From contig JAGOMA010000023.1 in the NCBI GenBank assembly GCA_017993775.1, positions 16,856-80,855 of the forward strand: 64,000 bases of DNA, given 5' to 3'. Positions 17,826 to 26,228 of this stretch are shown piece by piece. The notes under the pieces are model-generated. The model ran no database searches. It had not been told where the DNA came from and was given only the letters and a program-made list of their open reading frames with translations. This DNA comes from Chloroflexota bacterium (lineage in GTDB: Bacteria; Chloroflexota; Anaerolineae; Promineifilales; Promineifilaceae). Numbering within the stretch: the stretch's first letter is position 1; every line of letters starts with the position of its first letter. The translations under genes and the position numbers were made by a program.

Positions 17826-18212
17826 TTATGGGACGCGGATTATCGTTTCTCCATCACACGTCAACTGTCCTTGTGGGTTGCTGATGGTTGTGGTCAGGCG
17901 GAGCTGGCCGTCCGGCAGCAGGTCGGTAATGATCAGGCGAATGGTCATTTCTTCGTCGGCGTAGGTGGGCGCGGGGAAGGTGAAGCGCTGCTCAAGCTGC
18001 ACCGCGCCGGGAAAATGGCGGCTCAACACGCCGCAAAGCGCGCCGTAGAGCAGCATCCCGTGCGCCACCGTCCGCCCAAACCGCGTCTGCGCCGCAAACG
18101 CCGGATCGACGTGAATCGGGTTGTCGTCGCCGCTCAACCGGGCGAATTCGTCAAAATCGCCCTGGGTAAAGAGCCAGGTGGTGGTGATGGTGGTTCCGAT
18201 TTGCCAGTTCAT
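17826..18212 (-). CDS. MaoC-family (R)-hydratase
   Basis: 128 residues from ATG at 18212 (MNWQIGTTITTTW); the frame further upstream runs through a repeat. The active site is canonical: FARLSGDDNPIHVDPAFA with Asp and His at the correct spacing, then VAHGMLLYG. It would hydrate (2E)-enoyl-CoA to (3R)-hydroxyacyl-CoA. It lies between the acyl-CoA ligase and crotonase genes, consistent with a CoA-thioester breakdown route. Confidence 0.9.
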   Translation of the reverse strand: MNWQIGTTITTTWLFTQGDFDEFARLSGDDNPIHVDPAFAAQTRFGRTVAHGMLLYGALCGVLSRHFPGAVQLEQRFTFPAPTYADEEMTIRLIITDLLPDGQLRLTTTISNPQGQLTCDGETIIRVP

Positions 18213-18224
18213 ATCGTTTTGGGA

Positions 18225-18290
18225 GACTAGAGACTGGCAAATCTCCAATCTCCAATCTCTAATCTCCAATCTCCAATCTCTAATCCTTCA
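18225..18290. repeat. Word-repeat spacer (AATCTCC/AATCTCT words)
   Basis: GAGACTAGAGACT is followed by six or seven tandem AATCTCC or AATCTCT words. The repeat begins at the TAG stop of the acyl-CoA ligase gene (…AAG GAT TAG AGATTGG on the coding strand) and fills the gap to the MaoC gene. Confidence 0.85.
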
Positions 18291-19818
18291 CTTCCTCGCC
18301 ATACATCTCGCGCAGTTCGCGCTTCAATACTTTCCCCGCAGCGGTACGCGGCAGGGGCTGAGCCACGAAAAGCACCGACTTGGGAATCTTGTAGCGGGCC
18401 AGTTTGCCCTGGCAAAAGTCAATGATTTCCTGCGCGGTGGCCGATTGGCCTGCCTTCAGGACGATAAGGGCGCGGCCTACTTCCTGCCATTTGGCGTGGG
18501 GCGCGCCAATGACGGCCACTTCGGAAACGGCCGTGTGCCCATAAATCACGTTCTCCACCTCCGCCGGATACACATTCTCGCCGCCGGAAATGTACATATC
18601 CTTCCAGCGGTCCACAATCGTGTAAAACCCTTCGTCGTCAACCACAGCCGCGTCGCCAGAGTGCAGCCAGCCGTCAATCAGCGCCTTAGCCGTCGCTTCC
18701 GGCCGGTTCCAGTAGCCGCTGGTCACATTGCCGCCGCGAATGCACAACTCGCCCACCTCATTCGGACCAAGGACGTGGCCCTCGCGGTCGCGGATGGTCA
18801 CGTCGGTGTGCAGCACCGGCTTGCCCACTGAACCGGCCTTGCGCACCGCATCTTCGCGGGTGATGATAAACACGGTCGGCCCGGTTTCGGTCATGCCGAA
18901 GCCTTGCTGGATGATGATGCCCTTCTCGGCGAACAGGTGTACCAGATTGGGCGGCAGCGACGAGCCGCCGCTGGCCCAATGGCGGATGCTGCTGAGTTTG
19001 GCCGGGTCAAACTCGGCGTACTGGCTCAGCATCAAATAAATAGCCGGGACGAGCAGCAGCACCGAAACCTGATATTGCTGCACCAGCCCCATAAACTGCG
19101 CCGGGTCGAAGGCGCGCATGACGACAAGCGTGCCGCCGGCGTGCAGCGTCGGGCCGGCATAGAGGCCCAGCCCGCCAATGTGGAAGGTGGGTAAGACGTT
19201 GAGATTCACGTCGTTGGCGGTTAGCTGAATGGCCTGTCCCATGCCGACGGCGTTGTAGAAGAAGTTGCCATAGGTGACCTGCGCCCCTTTGGGGTGGCCG
19301 GTGGTGCCGCTGGTGTAGATGATGGCCCAGATGTCGTCGTAGGTGAGGCGGGGGGAGGTGGGGGGAACGGCCGTTTCCCCATCAATCGCCGCTTCATACA
19401 CCCATTCGCCTTCCGGAGCGCTCTCGCCCAGCGCCACAAACTGGTCACAGGTCAGATCGGGCCGCAGTTGATCTACCACCGGGGCAAACATCGCCTCATA
19501 AAACAGCGCCGACGGCGTGCAATCGGCCAGGATGTAGGCCAGTTCGGGCGCGGTCAGCCGCCAGTTGAGCGTGTTCAGGATGACCCCCAACCGCCCGCAG
19601 GCGAACAAAATCACAAAATAGTCACCGCTGTTTTGCGCCAATAAGGAGATGCGGTCGCCCTGGCGCAAGCCCAAACGGCCGTGCATGAAATTCGCCAGTT
19701 GGTTAATCCGCGCGTCCAGTTGGGCATAGGTCCACTCCTGGCCGCTGTGGGCGTCCACCAGCGCCAGCTTGCCCGGCGTACGCTCGGCGTGTCGTCTGAT
19801 CCAATCGAAGTGATACAT
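18280..19818 (-). CDS. Acyl-CoA synthetase (AMP-forming ligase)
   Basis: 512 residues from ATG at 19818 (MYHFDWIRRHAERTPGK). ANL superfamily motifs: A3 IIYTSGTTGHPKGAQ, A5 GFGMTETGPTVF, A7/A8 SGDAAVVDDEGFYTIVDRWKDMYISGGENVYPAEVE and the C-terminal Lys in LPRTAAGKVLKREL. It activates a carboxylic acid with ATP to the CoA thioester; the chain type cannot be told. A longer frame upstream crosses a repeat and is not used. It is preceded by the DUF35/thiolase pair in the same direction. Confidence 0.93.
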   Translation of the reverse strand: MYHFDWIRRHAERTPGKLALVDAHSGQEWTYAQLDARINQLANFMHGRLGLRQGDRISLLAQNSGDYFVILFACGRLGVILNTLNWRLTAPELAYILADCTPSALFYEAMFAPVVDQLRPDLTCDQFVALGESAPEGEWVYEAAIDGETAVPPTSPRLTYDDIWAIIYTSGTTGHPKGAQVTYGNFFYNAVGMGQAIQLTANDVNLNVLPTFHIGGLGLYAGPTLHAGGTLVVMRAFDPAQFMGLVQQYQVSVLLLVPAIYLMLSQYAEFDPAKLSSIRHWASGGSSLPPNLVHLFAEKGIIIQQGFGMTETGPTVFIITREDAVRKAGSVGKPVLHTDVTIRDREGHVLGPNEVGELCIRGGNVTSGYWNRPEATAKALIDGWLHSGDAAVVDDEGFYTIVDRWKDMYISGGENVYPAEVENVIYGHTAVSEVAVIGAPHAKWQEVGRALIVLKAGQSATAQEIIDFCQGKLARYKIPKSVLFVAQPLPRTAAGKVLKRELREMYGEEVKD

Positions 19819-19825
19819 ACTACCT

Positions 19826-19888
19826 CGGAGTGCGGAGTGCGGAGTGCGGAGTGCGGAATATTCCGCACTCCACACTCCGCACTCCACG
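19826..19888. repeat. Word-repeat palindrome (GGAGTGC words around GGAATATTCC)
   Basis: GGAGTGC words repeat four times, meet the inverted GCACTCC words at the centre GCGGAATATTCCGC (19854-19867) and continue to 19888. The whole 63-bp gap between the DUF35 gene and the acyl-CoA ligase gene is thus one long, nearly perfect hairpin. The same words occur inside the second ligase gene. Confidence 0.9.
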
Positions 19889-19889
19889 T

Positions 19890-20306
19890 TTAAATGGCCT
19901 GGAAGGCCAGCACAGTGCGCTGGGTTTCGCCTTCGCCGCGCTGGATAAACTGCACGGTAAGCGGCGTGCCGATCACGTTGACGTCGGGATGAGCGACGTC
20001 TAGCCCCAGGATTTGGGCGCTGATCATCGGTCCTTCGGCCAACTGCACCACGCCGGACATGTAGGGTTTGGTGCGGTCGTAACCCGCCTCCACCATCGCC
20101 GTGGGGCCGATGAACACGGCCGTAAACGCCGCCAGCGCCCCCTCGCCCGACAACTGCACCCATTCCATGGCCTCGCTAAAGGTCTCGGGGTCCAACGGCC
20201 GTGGCGGCACATACACCTTGCCCGTCACCGTGCTGCGCGAACCCATCAGCTTACCTTCGCTCAAAAACGCCTGAAAAGAACTTTCTGTGAATGGTCTTTC
20301 GTTCAT
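19890..20306 (-). CDS. DUF35 OB-fold protein, thiolase partner, without zinc-ribbon cysteines
   Basis: 138 residues. Proteins of this family have an N-terminal zinc ribbon with four cysteines and a PPR motif, then an OB fold that binds acyl-CoA. Here the PPR remains in GKVYVPPRPLDPETF but all four metal-ligand cysteines are replaced (Ser, Thr and others), and the OB fold follows (AFTAVFIGPTAM, ISAQILGL). DUF35 proteins form complexes with SCP2-type thiolases, and such a thiolase gene lies directly upstream, 73 bp away. The loss of cysteines is visible; its effect is unknown. Confidence 0.85.
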   Translation of the reverse strand: MNERPFTESSFQAFLSEGKLMGSRSTVTGKVYVPPRPLDPETFSEAMEWVQLSGEGALAAFTAVFIGPTAMVEAGYDRTKPYMSGVVQLAEGPMISAQILGLDVAHPDVNVIGTPLTVQFIQRGEGETQRTVLAFQAI

Positions 20307-20312
20307 AGTCTT

Positions 20313-20376
20313 ATTTCGGATTTAGGATTTCGGATTGCGGATTGGGTTGGTTATTCCGCAAACCGAAATCCGAAAT
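20313..20376. repeat. Word-repeat spacer (ATTTCGG / CCGAAAT words)
   Basis: ATTTCGGATTTAGG and CGGATTGCGG words are followed after a short loop by CCGCAAACCGAAATCCGAAAT. The two halves can pair. It fills the gap between the thiolase and DUF35 genes. Confidence 0.8.
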
Positions 20377-20379
20377 GGT

Positions 20380-21642
20380 TTATCTTCTCTCATACACGTG
20401 GACTACGGCCGTCTGCCCCGTGCCGCCCACGTTGTGGGTCAGGGCCAGATCAACATCGCGGTCCACCTGGCGCGCGCCGGCCTGGCCGCGCATCTGCTTA
20501 AACACCTCCACCGCCTGCCCCGCGCCCGACGCGCCCACCGGATGCCCCTTTGATTTGAGGCCGCCAGAGGTGTTGATTGGTTTCGGTCCTTGCCGGGCGG
20601 TCAGCCCTTCTTCGGCCGCTTCGTGGCCGGTTCCCGGCGCAAAGAAGCCCAGGTCTTCGGTCGCCAGGATTTCGGCGATGGTGAAGCAGTCGTGGACCTC
20701 GGCAATTTTCACGTCGGCGGGCGTGATGCCGGCCATGTCATAGGCCATCTGGCCGGCGGCCCGCGCCGCGCCGATGGTGGTCAGGTCGGCACGGCCGTGG
20801 AGCGCTCGATCACTCGCCTGCCCGCTGCCGATGATGTAGACCGGGTTGTCGGTAAACTGTTTGGCTATTTCTTCAGAGACGAGGAGAACGGCCGTAGCCC
20901 CATCGGTCACCGGCGAGCAGTCAAACAGGCGCAGCGGCCAGGCAATCATCGGATTGGCCCGGTCATCCTGCAAAAAGGCCATCTCGTCGGCCCATTCGGG
21001 AACCGGCCGGCCCTTTTTCGCCGCGCTGATGCGCTTGCCTTCCATAATTTGGGCGATGGTTTGGTTGAACTGCGCCTTGGGGTTCAACGCGCCGTTCTCG
21101 TGATTCTTAATGCCCACGCGCAGCAGCGCCGTCGCCGACGCGCCGTATTTGTGCATGTAGGCCGTCGCCATCGCCGCATAAAAGCCAGGGAAGGTGAACC
21201 CGGCCGGGATTTCGTACAACACGTCACCGGCCGTCGCCAGCGTATCCGTCACTTCGGCGATGGGCAGGTTGCTCATCTTTTCGATGCCGCCCACCAGTAC
21301 CATGTCGTGCAGGCCGGAGGCCACGGCCGTCAGGCCCTGGCGCAAGGCCACGCCGCTGCTGGCGCAGGCGTCTTCGATGCGCGTCGCCGGGCGCGGCGTC
21401 AGCCCCACCCAATCGGCCATAATGGGCGCGGTGTGTCCCTGCCCCTCAAACAATTCGCTGCTGTAATTGCCGATAAACAGCGCCTCGATGTCGGTGGGGT
21501 CCAGCCCTTTATCGACTGCGCCAACCATCTCCACAAACGCTTCCACAAACAGGTCGCGCGTCGTCTTGCCGGGGAACGCGCCGAACTGGCTCATCCCCAC
21601 CCCCACGACGGCCACCCCTCGGCCTAGTTTTCGTACTTTCAT
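20380..21642 (-). CDS. SCP2-type thiolase / acetyl-CoA acetyltransferase
   Basis: 420 residues from ATG at 21642, which follows a strong GGAGGAG ribosome binding site. The nucleophile is Cys93 in RIEDACASSGVA; further family residues are His in EVHDCFTIAE and GGLKSKGHPVGASG. The C-terminal block reads HNVGGTGQTAV, where classical thiolases have CIGGG, which marks the SCP2-like group. It would cleave 3-ketoacyl-CoA, or condense acyl-CoA units. The DUF35 gene follows immediately, a pairing known from archaeal and actinobacterial complexes. Confidence 0.92.
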   Translation of the reverse strand: MKVRKLGRGVAVVGVGMSQFGAFPGKTTRDLFVEAFVEMVGAVDKGLDPTDIEALFIGNYSSELFEGQGHTAPIMADWVGLTPRPATRIEDACASSGVALRQGLTAVASGLHDMVLVGGIEKMSNLPIAEVTDTLATAGDVLYEIPAGFTFPGFYAAMATAYMHKYGASATALLRVGIKNHENGALNPKAQFNQTIAQIMEGKRISAAKKGRPVPEWADEMAFLQDDRANPMIAWPLRLFDCSPVTDGATAVLLVSEEIAKQFTDNPVYIIGSGQASDRALHGRADLTTIGAARAAGQMAYDMAGITPADVKIAEVHDCFTIAEILATEDLGFFAPGTGHEAAEEGLTARQGPKPINTSGGLKSKGHPVGASGAGQAVEVFKQMRGQAGARQVDRDVDLALTHNVGGTGQTAVVHVYERR

Positions 21643-21656
21643 ATGCTCCTCCAAAT

Positions 21657-21734
21657 GGGAGATTAGAGATTAGAGATTGGAGATTTTGAGTCGGCACAAT
21701 CTCCAATAACCAATCTCCAGTCCCTAATCTCCAG
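21657..21734. repeat. Word-repeat hairpin (GAGATTA / CAATCTCC words)
   Basis: GAGATTA/GAGATTG words occur four times, then the complementary CAATCTCC, CAATCTCC and CTAATCTCC. It begins in the stop region of the hydrolase gene (GGA GAT TAG) and fills the gap to the thiolase gene. Confidence 0.85.
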
Positions 21735-22533
21735 GCAAAAATTCAACAATCACCCCATTCGCCTCATCCGGCGTTTCGATGGGGAAGAAGTGGCCGGCAT
21801 TGGGCAAAATATGGACCGTGCTGTGCGGGATTTTAGCCGCGAGCAGGTCGGCGTTGCCGGGCGGCACCACTTTGTCGTGCGCGCCGAAGAGGACCAGCGT
21901 GGGCGCTTGAATCGCCGCCAGCCGGTGCTCGAAGCAGGCTGCTTCCGTCAGCAGGCCCAGGCCGATGCCCATTTGCGCCTGGTACGCAGCCGGGTTGATC
22001 GGATTGACGATGCGCCATTGCAGCCATTCGTCAATCATCGGGCCGTTGGCTTCGCTCCAGCCGGGCGCGGTGCTGACGGCCAGCCCATTTTTGAAGCGTG
22101 TCACCGGATCGCTGGTCATGTCGCTGAGGACGGCCATGGCTTCGGCGGTGATGGGCAGGTGGCGCGGCCCGCCGAAGTTGGTCGAGGCCAAAATCAGCCT
22201 GTCTACCCTGTCCGGGTAGCTCAGGGCCATTTCCTGAGCGATGAAACCGCCCATGCTGTGCCCCATCACGTGGGCCTTTGCCAGCCCCAATTGGCGCAGC
22301 AGACCGGCAGTGTCCGCGGCCAGCATGGCGGCCGTGTACGGGCCGGGCGGGGCGTCCGTCTGCCCCACGCCGCGATTGTCGAAGGTGATGACCTGGAAAT
22401 GTTCGGCCAGCCCCGGAACCAGTTTGTGCCACTGCCACTGGTTGTAGCCCAGGCCGGAAATCAATATTAGCGGCTTGCCAGAACCATGAACTTCATAATA
22501 AATGTTGATGCCGTTAGCGGTTAGTGTTGACAT
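21724..22533 (-). CDS. Alpha/beta hydrolase
   Basis: 269 residues with an intact hydrolase plan: oxyanion stretch LILISGLGYNQWQW, nucleophile elbow GHSMGGF (Ser near residue 97), acid in LVLFGAHDKVVPPGN and His in LPNAGHFFPIETP. The cap region is short. Members act on esters, lactones, C-C bonds or thioesters, so the substrate cannot be told. It lies between the second acyl-CoA ligase and thiolase genes and may hydrolyse an intermediate of the same pathway. The stop TAG is part of a word repeat. Confidence 0.87.
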   Translation of the reverse strand: MSTLTANGINIYYEVHGSGKPLILISGLGYNQWQWHKLVPGLAEHFQVITFDNRGVGQTDAPPGPYTAAMLAADTAGLLRQLGLAKAHVMGHSMGGFIAQEMALSYPDRVDRLILASTNFGGPRHLPITAEAMAVLSDMTSDPVTRFKNGLAVSTAPGWSEANGPMIDEWLQWRIVNPINPAAYQAQMGIGLGLLTEAACFEHRLAAIQAPTLVLFGAHDKVVPPGNADLLAAKIPHSTVHILPNAGHFFPIETPDEANGVIVEFLPGD

Positions 22534-22556
22534 ATTGCCCTCTATGCAAAAAGCGC

Positions 22557-22644
22557 GTCATTCTGAGCGGAGTCTGCGGAGCGAAGAATCCCCTCGCTCT
22601 GGTGATACCAGGTAAAGGGGATGCTTCGGGGACCTCAGCATGAC
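22557..22644. repeat. REP-like inverted repeat (GTCATTCTGAG / CTCAGCATGAC ends)
   Basis: GTCATTCTGAGCGGAG begins at 22557 and CTCAGCATGAC ends at 22644, complementary at 10 of 11 positions; inside are GAAGAATCCCC and GGGGATGCTTC, which also pair imperfectly. Elements with these ends are seen in spacers of many bacteria. It fills the gap between the ligase and hydrolase genes. Confidence 0.75.
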
Positions 22645-22656
22645 ACGGCCTGCACC

Positions 22657-24201
22657 TCACCGAACCTCGGTATATTGTTGTTTTAGTTTAATCTTCTCCA
22701 CCTTGCCATAAGGCGAGTAAGGCAGTTCGCCCACGAAGATGACTTCTTTGGGGACTTTGTAGCGGGCGAGACGGGTGCGGCAGAAGGTTTGCAGTTCTTC
22801 GGCGGTGGCGGTGCAGCCGGGTTTAAGGACGGTGATCATCAGGCCGACTTCGCCCCATTGTTCATCGGGTTGGCCAATGAGGGCGGCTTCGGAAACGGCC
22901 GTATGCTCCCGAAACACCGCCTCCACTTCCGCCGCGTACACATTCTCGCCGCCAGAAATAATCATGTCCTTGAAACGGCCGACGATGGTGTAAAAGCCGT
23001 CCGCATCCATGCGGACCATGTCGCCGGTGTGGAACCAGCCGTCGATGAGTGATTCGGCCGTGGCTTTTGGATTATGCCAGTAACCAGTGGTGACGTGCGG
23101 CCCCTTGATGCACAATTCGCCGGTGGCGCCGGTGGCGACAAGCTGCCCGTTTTCATCCACCAGCTTCATGTCGCTGTGGAAAACGGGTTTGCCCACGCTG
23201 CCGGTCTTCGGCACGCTCTCCGCGTCGGTCATGGAGAAGCAGTTCGTGCCCACTTCGGTCAGGCCGTAGCCCTGGCGGAAGACGACGCCTTTCTCGGTGC
23301 GCCACTGGTTGATGAGTTCCGGCGGGCAAGGCGCGCCGCCGCTGATGAAGAAATGGACGTGGCTGAAATCGGCGCTGGGGTAGAGGGGCGATTTTTGCCA
23401 CATCTGGTACAGCGTGGGCACGCCCAAAATGACGGTGCATTTTTCTGCCAGAATCACGCGCAGCGATTCGTCGGGGTCGAATTCTTTGGCCAGGACGATG
23501 CGCCCGCCGACGTAGAAGATGGGCGTGAGGAAGGCGAACAGGCCACCGGCGTGGAACATGGGGGTGAGGACTGGGCTGACGTCGTGTTCGGTGAGGCCCC
23601 AGGAAACGGCCGTGTTCACACAATTCCACATTACCATGCGCTGCGGAATCATCGCGCCCTTGGGCCGGCCAGTTGTGCCGGATGTGTAGAGAATGCAGTG
23701 AGTCGATTCGCCGGTGAGTGCGGAGTGCGGAGTGCGGAGTGCGGAGTGTGGTTCGGTGGCGGAGGCTTTTGCCAGGCCGGATTCGTAGCTGTTGGTGTTG
23801 GAAGTTGGTGCAGCAAGGCGGATCACGTGAGGCACAGTGACTTGTGGCTCGATATCGGCCCATAAGCTGGCGAATTCCGGACCAACAATCATCACCTCAG
23901 GCATGCAATCATTGATGATATAAACCAATTCCGGGGCCGCCAGTCGCCAATTCATCGGGGCGAGAACCGCGCCAATTTTCGCCAGGCCGTAAAGCAGATC
24001 CAGGTAAACGACACTGTTATGGGCCAAAATTGAAACACGGTCGCCGTGGCCAATGCCCAGGTTTAACATCCAGTTTGCCAACCGGTTGGCACGGCCGTTT
24101 AATTCCCCGTAAGTGTAGCGAACGCCCGTTTCCAGTTCCAGCAGCGCCTCTCGCTCCGGCGTCAGCCGCGCCCGGCTTGTTAACAAGTTTGCAGCGTCCA
24201 T
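22657..24201 (-). CDS. Acyl-CoA synthetase (AMP-forming ligase) with in-frame repeat insertion
   Basis: 514 residues. ANL motifs: A3 ILYTSGTTGRPKGAM, A5 GYGLTEVGTNCF, A7/A8 TGDMVRMDADGFYTIVGRFKDMIISGGENVYAAEVE and Lys in LPYSPYGKVEKI. Just before A3, in a linker, it carries the peptide PHSALRTPHSALT (about residues 154-166), written by GGAGTGC words identical to those in nearby spacers (23716-23750). The frame is kept. A second ligase in the cluster suggests activation of two acids or of an intermediate. The SDR gene lies upstream. Confidence 0.93.
   Translation of the reverse strand: MDAANLLTSRARLTPEREALLELETGVRYTYGELNGRANRLANWMLNLGIGHGDRVSILAHNSVVYLDLLYGLAKIGAVLAPMNWRLAAPELVYIINDCMPEVMIVGPEFASLWADIEPQVTVPHVIRLAAPTSNTNSYESGLAKASATEPHSALRTPHSALTGESTHCILYTSGTTGRPKGAMIPQRMVMWNCVNTAVSWGLTEHDVSPVLTPMFHAGGLFAFLTPIFYVGGRIVLAKEFDPDESLRVILAEKCTVILGVPTLYQMWQKSPLYPSADFSHVHFFISGGAPCPPELINQWRTEKGVVFRQGYGLTEVGTNCFSMTDAESVPKTGSVGKPVFHSDMKLVDENGQLVATGATGELCIKGPHVTTGYWHNPKATAESLIDGWFHTGDMVRMDADGFYTIVGRFKDMIISGGENVYAAEVEAVFREHTAVSEAALIGQPDEQWGEVGLMITVLKPGCTATAEELQTFCRTRLARYKVPKEVIFVGELPYSPYGKVEKIKLKQQYTEVR
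23716..23750. repeat. GGAGTGC word repeat inside a coding gene
   Basis: Four to five tandem copies of the 8-mer GAGTGCGG (35 bp or more) lie inside the acyl-CoA ligase gene. They match the words of the spacer repeats at 19826-19888, 25128-25170 and 35030-35064. They are read as Pro-His-Ser-Ala-Leu-Arg-Thr units in the ligase. Confidence 0.88.
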
Positions 24202-24213
24202 GTGTCTGCCTTT

Positions 24214-24265
24214 TGCGTAATCCGCGTTCAGTTACAGATCACGCATTACGAATCACGGTTCACGT
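24214..24265. repeat. Word-repeat spacer (AATCACG/ATTACG words)
   Basis: GATCACGCATTACGAATCACGGTTCACG words fill the gap between the SDR gene and the second acyl-CoA ligase gene. They resemble the words at 13704-13785 and 45690-45745. Confidence 0.65.
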
Positions 24266-25018
24266 TCCAACAACGATGCCGCCATCGACGCGCAGGGTCT
24301 CGCCAGAGATGAAACTGGCTTCGTCCGACGCCAGGAAAAGGTAGGCGTTGGCAATGTCGCGGGTTTCGCCCATGCGGCGCAGGGGGGTGCGGGCGATCAT
24401 GCCGTCGAGGACTTTTTGCGGCATTTGCTGCACCATCTCAGTGAGGGTGAAGCCGGGGGCAACGGCGTTGACGCGCACGCCATACCGGCCGAGTTCGCGC
24501 GCCCACACTTTGGTCATGCCGATCACGGCCGATTTCGTCGCCACATAATTCGTCTGGCCAAAGTTGCCGTCCAGCCCGACGATGGAGGAGGCGTTGAGGA
24601 TGACGCCGCTGCCTTGCTTGATCATCACCGGGGCGACGGCCTGGGTGCAGTTGAAGACGCCTTTGAGGTTGACGCTGATGACCAGGTCGAAGTCGGCTTC
24701 GGACATGAAGCCGGTGAGTTCGCCGTCTTTGACTTTGACGAGCTGCCCATCGCGCAGCACGCCGGCGTTGTTGACGAGGATGTCGATACGGCCGTATGCC
24801 CCCACCACCGCATCCACCCACTTTTGTACGTCCTGCCGGTCGGCCACGTTCACTTTGTAGAACGTCGCGCCGATTTCGGCCGCCGTGGCTTGCCCAGCCG
24901 CCTCGTTCACGTCGCAAATGATGACTTTAGCGCCTTCTTCAACGAAGCGAACGGCCGTGGCCTTGCCAATGCCTGCCGCCCCGCCGGTAACCAGTGCTAC
25001 TCTGTTTTGTAATCGCAT
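24260..25018 (-). CDS. Short-chain dehydrogenase/reductase, FabG-like
   Basis: 252 residues from ATG at 25018, with GGGAG upstream. Rossmann motif [18 protein letters not shown], catalytic Ser in [11 protein letters not shown] and YVATKSA (YxxxK) are intact, and the C-terminus [15 protein letters not shown] is typical. It probably interconverts a 3-hydroxyacyl and a 3-ketoacyl thioester or a similar alcohol with NAD(P)H, fitting between the hydratase and thiolase steps of the cluster. Confidence 0.92.
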   Translation of the reverse strand: MRLQNRVALVTGGAAGIGKATAVRFVEEGAKVIICDVNEAAGQATAAEIGATFYKVNVADRQDVQKWVDAVVGAYGRIDILVNNAGVLRDGQLVKVKDGELTGFMSEADFDLVISVNLKGVFNCTQAVAPVMIKQGSGVILNASSIVGLDGNFGQTNYVATKSAVIGMTKVWARELGRYGVRVNAVAPGFTLTEMVQQMPQKVLDGMIARTPLRRMGETRDIANAYLFLASDEASFISGETLRVDGGIVVGT

Positions 25019-25127
25019 GGTTTTCTCCCTTTCAAAGAATTTATGACAAAGGAACAAAGGGACTTAAGGGACAAAGAGGTCTGCTGGCCGTCTCTGTACC
25101 GCTACTTCCCAGGATTCATAATACCCT

Positions 25128-25170
25128 TCTTAACTCCGCACTCCGCACTCCGCATTCCGCACTCCGCACT
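25128..25170. repeat. Word-repeat spacer (ACTCCGC words)
   Basis: Five to six tandem ACTCCGC words lie between the stop of the FabH-like gene and the SDR start. This is the same word as in the spacer at 19826-19888. Confidence 0.85.
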
Positions 25171-26228
25171 CATTCGCCCCAGCGCACGATGCCGGCTGCC
25201 CAGACGTAGCCAATGCCCGCCGCCACAATCGCCATCAGATCGCCGTCTTGGAGACGGCCGTGTTTCAGCCCTTCGCGGATGCCAAACATGGCGTCTTGCT
25301 CGCCGGTGTGGCCGATGTCGTGCAGGTAAACAGACTGCTCGTCGGTCAGGCCGAGGCGATCCAGCATTTCTTTGTGGCCGGAGGGCTTGATGAGGACCAT
25401 GTTCAGGAAGTCCAGGTCGGCTTTGCTGTAGGGCGCGCCATCGGGCCGGGGGCCGCTTTTGCGCAGCGCCTCGTCGACGCACTTCACCCAGTTGTCCATG
25501 CTGACGGCGTTGAGGCGGTCCTTCATCAAGTCCGGTTCCACCAGATCGAAGTAAAAATCAGTTTCCGTGACGCCCTGCGGCGCGGCCATGGCCTGCGGAT
25601 TGGGGAACCGCGCCGTGCCGCTGGCGGGCACGATGACGTGTTTGCTCATGTAGCCATCGGCGATGAGGTGACTGCCTAAAACGTGGTTGCGCGGGTGGTT
25701 TTTGCGCAGCAGCATCGCCCCGCCGCCGCTGCCGATGTTCCACAAAAAGGTAGTGCGCGGATTTTGGAAGTTGATGAAGTCGGACACGCGGTAGCCGCCA
25801 GCAATGAGGACAGTGTTGATTTCCGGGTCGGCGATCATCATGTCTTTGGCCATTTTCATGGCCCCGACGGTGGTGGCGCAGCGGGTATGCACATCCATCG
25901 CCCAGGCGTTGGTCGCGCCGATTTCATAGGCCAGATGAATGCCGCTGGTCCAGAGGGTGTATTCGCGCCACTCCTCCGTGGTGCAGAGGACGACGTCAAT
26001 CTCTTCCGGCTGGATGTCGGTCTGGCTGAGGCAGTCGAGGGCGGCTTTAATGCCCATTTCGTTGGGCTGATCGTCTGGCCCGGCGACGTGTTTTTGGCTG
26101 ATGCCAAATTTGTCGCGGATGACCCATTCCGGGTAACCGCTGCGGGCGGCGATGTCGGCGGCGGTAAGCACGCCTTGCGGCGAGTAGGTGCCAATGCTGG
26201 CAATTCCGACAGTGGGTGGTTGGTTCAT
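25170..26228 (-). CDS. FabH-like thiolase-fold condensing enzyme (3-oxoacyl-ACP synthase III family)
   Basis: 352 residues from ATG at 26228, which overlaps the stop of the small gene upstream (ATGA). It has the KAS III fold and a nucleophile Cys117 in DVHTRCATTVGA. The usual His (HQAN) and Asn (GNTSA) positions are changed: the matching regions read VLIKPSGHKEML and LHDIGHTGEQDA. So it is a divergent member, possibly acting on acyl-CoA outside fatty acid synthesis, perhaps decarboxylating or HMG-CoA-synthase-like. It stands with the thiolase/DUF35 and SDR genes. Confidence 0.85.
   Translation of the reverse strand: MNQPPTVGIASIGTYSPQGVLTAADIAARSGYPEWVIRDKFGISQKHVAGPDDQPNEMGIKAALDCLSQTDIQPEEIDVVLCTTEEWREYTLWTSGIHLAYEIGATNAWAMDVHTRCATTVGAMKMAKDMMIADPEINTVLIAGGYRVSDFINFQNPRTTFLWNIGSGGGAMLLRKNHPRNHVLGSHLIADGYMSKHVIVPASGTARFPNPQAMAAPQGVTETDFYFDLVEPDLMKDRLNAVSMDNWVKCVDEALRKSGPRPDGAPYSKADLDFLNMVLIKPSGHKEMLDRLGLTDEQSVYLHDIGHTGEQDAMFGIREGLKHGRLQDGDLMAIVAAGIGYVWAAGIVRWGE

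Noticed and set aside
18280..20163. A longer ligase of 627 residues starting at 20163
   Set aside because: The extra part overlaps the DUF35 gene in another frame and crosses the GGAGTGC hairpin; the normal ligase start MYHFDWIRRH is at 19818.
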